The position numbers and the translations under genes were made by a program. Below are positions 45,430 through 46,145 of a stretch of 46,145 bases of DNA, piece by piece (the stretch's first letter is position 1; every line of letters starts with the position of its first letter). The DNA is taken from positions 1 to 46,145 of the forward strand of contig JANOHP010000197.1 in NCBI GenBank assembly GCA_031406575.1, written 5' to 3'. The notes beneath the pieces are model-generated. The model worked only from the letters and a program-made list of their open reading frames with translations. It made no database searches and was not told the DNA's origin. The DNA is from Ga0077555 sp031406575. GTDB lineage: Bacteria > Pseudomonadota > Alphaproteobacteria > Rhizobiales > Hyphomicrobiaceae.

Positions 45430-45885
45430 ATGGTCGATACCGTAACTTTGGGCTGCCAGGCGTCCCGCACCCCTGACGACATCGCGAGCCTGTTGCGTGC
45501 GGCCGGCTTGCGCCCAACGCGACAGCGGCTGTTGCTGGGCGCTCTGCTGTTTGGCCAGGGCGACCGGCACGTCAGCGCCGAAATGCTGCACGAGGAAGCC
45601 GTTAGGCGCGGCGAACGAGTGTCCCTCGCCACCGTCTACAACACGCTTCACCAGTTGAAGGGGGCGGGCCTCGTGCGCGAGTTGGCGATCGAAGGCACCA
45701 AGGCCTATTTTGACACCAATACATCCAGCCACCACCATTTCTACCTGGAGCGCGATGGCACGCTGATCGATATCCCGCCCGGCACCATCCAGGTCACTGG
45801 CCTGCCGGAAGCCCCCGACGGCACCCGGATCGGCCACGTCGATGTCGTGGTCCGGCTCGTCAAGATGCCCGACGCCGAGGCGTGA
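45430..45885 (+). CDS. irr: Fur-family transcriptional regulator Irr
   Basis: 151 residues of the Fur fold: a winged helix with LLRAAGLRPTRQRLLLGALL and VSLATVYNTLHQLKGAGLVR, then a dimerisation part. The histidine run His101-His103 in NTSSHHHFYLERDG is the mark of Irr, the haem-responsive iron regulator of alphaproteobacteria. The N-terminal haem regulatory motif with a Cys-Pro pair known from Bradyrhizobium is not present (here LGCQASRTP), so haem may be sensed only through the His site, as reported for rhizobial Irr. Genes irr, fabA, fabB and fabI stand together in many Hyphomicrobiales. The RBS before ATG 45430 is very close (AGGA), so the start could shift. Confidence 0.9.
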   Translation: MVDTVTLGCQASRTPDDIASLLRAAGLRPTRQRLLLGALLFGQGDRHVSAEMLHEEAVRRGERVSLATVYNTLHQLKGAGLVRELAIEGTKAYFDTNTSSHHHFYLERDGTLIDIPPGTIQVTGLPEAPDGTRIGHVDVVVRLVKMPDAEA

Positions 45886-45985
45886 GGAGGCAGCACGCCC
45901 TGGCGCTGAAAATCCCGACGGCGCTCTATCCGAGCGCGGGCTGCACATCATCGCAGCGCTGCGTTTCTCTGCACGGTGTCGTGGG

Positions 45986-46003
45986 TTCCCGCCTTCGCGG
46001 GAA
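45986..46003. repeat. Short intergenic hairpin repeat (TTCCCGC-CTTC-GCGGGAA)
   Basis: TTCCCGC (45986-45992) pairs with GCGGGAA (45997-46003) round a CTTC loop, with ATGACG following. This is a very common dispersed repeat of proteobacteria; its minus-strand translation SREGGNP is often seen in spurious ORFs. It lies between irr and the partial gene at the window end and may serve as a shared terminator. Confidence 0.8.
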
Positions 46004-46043
46004 TGACGTTGAGTTTGTGGTGCTTGACAGTAGTGTCCCAACG

Positions 46044-46145
46044 TTATTCGAACAATTTCAACTGGTTGTCGAGGGTCGCGTCGGGCTCTGGGAAGGGACC
46101 GCGCGAAAGGATGCTGTTTATCGGCATTCTCTCGAACATCGTGAG
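46044..46145 (-). CDS. C-terminal end of an unidentified gene (5' part beyond window)
   Basis: Read on the minus strand, the frame is open from the window edge for 33 codons to TAA at 46046-46044. It includes MFERMPINSILSRGPFPEP and ends in DNQLKLFE. The composition looks protein-like, and the frame stops before the hairpin repeat, as a real gene end would. The family cannot be told from so short a piece. Confidence 0.4.
   Translation of the reverse strand, partial: LTMFERMPINSILSRGPFPEPDATLDNQLKLFE

Overview
The window is about 46 kb of GC-rich chromosomal DNA, most likely from an alphaproteobacterium of the order Hyphomicrobiales (Rhizobiales). The main reasons are an Irr-type Fur regulator beside a fabA-fabB-fabI block, an HWE-family sensor kinase, an S-adenosylmethionine decarboxylase of the short bacterial class, and the overall protein flavour. 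No IS element, prophage, CRISPR array or rRNA was seen. Coordinates and starts were read by eye; starts were chosen from ribosome binding sites (RBS), overlaps and family alignment from memory.

Layout. 1-4.7 kb: the end of an RND efflux pump, an exported coiled-coil protein of unknown function, an isoprenylcysteine-methyltransferase-like membrane protein, and isovaleryl-CoA dehydrogenase. 4.8-8.5 kb: a large hybrid histidine kinase (PAS, HisKA, HATPase, REC, Hpt), ribonuclease HII, and a His-rich small membrane protein. 8.5-15.5 kb: the two glutamate synthase genes gltB and gltD on the minus strand, separated by a plus-strand MazE/AbrB-PIN toxin-antitoxin pair. 16-18 kb: an HWE sensor kinase. 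18-24.8 kb: a TMEM175-like channel, an S9 peptidase, a YbjN protein, a P1 peptidase with a coupled small membrane protein, a small acidic protein, kdsA and a GFA-family zinc protein. 25-29.6 kb: an alpha/beta hydrolase, mtgA, an MBL-fold hydrolase, a REP-like palindrome cluster, an orphan modA-like gene, an ABM-domain protein and a putative 2OG-Fe(II) oxygenase.

29.6-36.5 kb: tRNA-Ser(CGA), then speD, a TerC protein and speE (spermidine synthesis), msrA, a TIGR01777 epimerase-like protein, mepA and a PRX5-like peroxiredoxin. 36.6-41.7 kb: a four-gene GldA/F/G plus DUF4340 ABC-transporter operon. 41.9-45.9 kb: fabI, fabB and fabA on the minus strand (unsaturated fatty acid synthesis), a ParE toxin whose antitoxin looks decayed, and irr on the plus strand. 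The window ends in an intergenic hairpin repeat and the last codons of an unidentified minus-strand gene.

Most of the window is housekeeping chromosome. The points most worth a second look are: the toxin-antitoxin pair wedged between gltB and gltD, with a perfect inverted repeat in front of it; the ParE gene joined by an ATGA overlap to an antitoxin remnant that has no start codon and lies in the fabA upstream region; and the speD leader, which has a possible overlapping upstream ORF and an RNA stem that would cover the speD RBS. I did not find a clear, wholly new multi-gene system.
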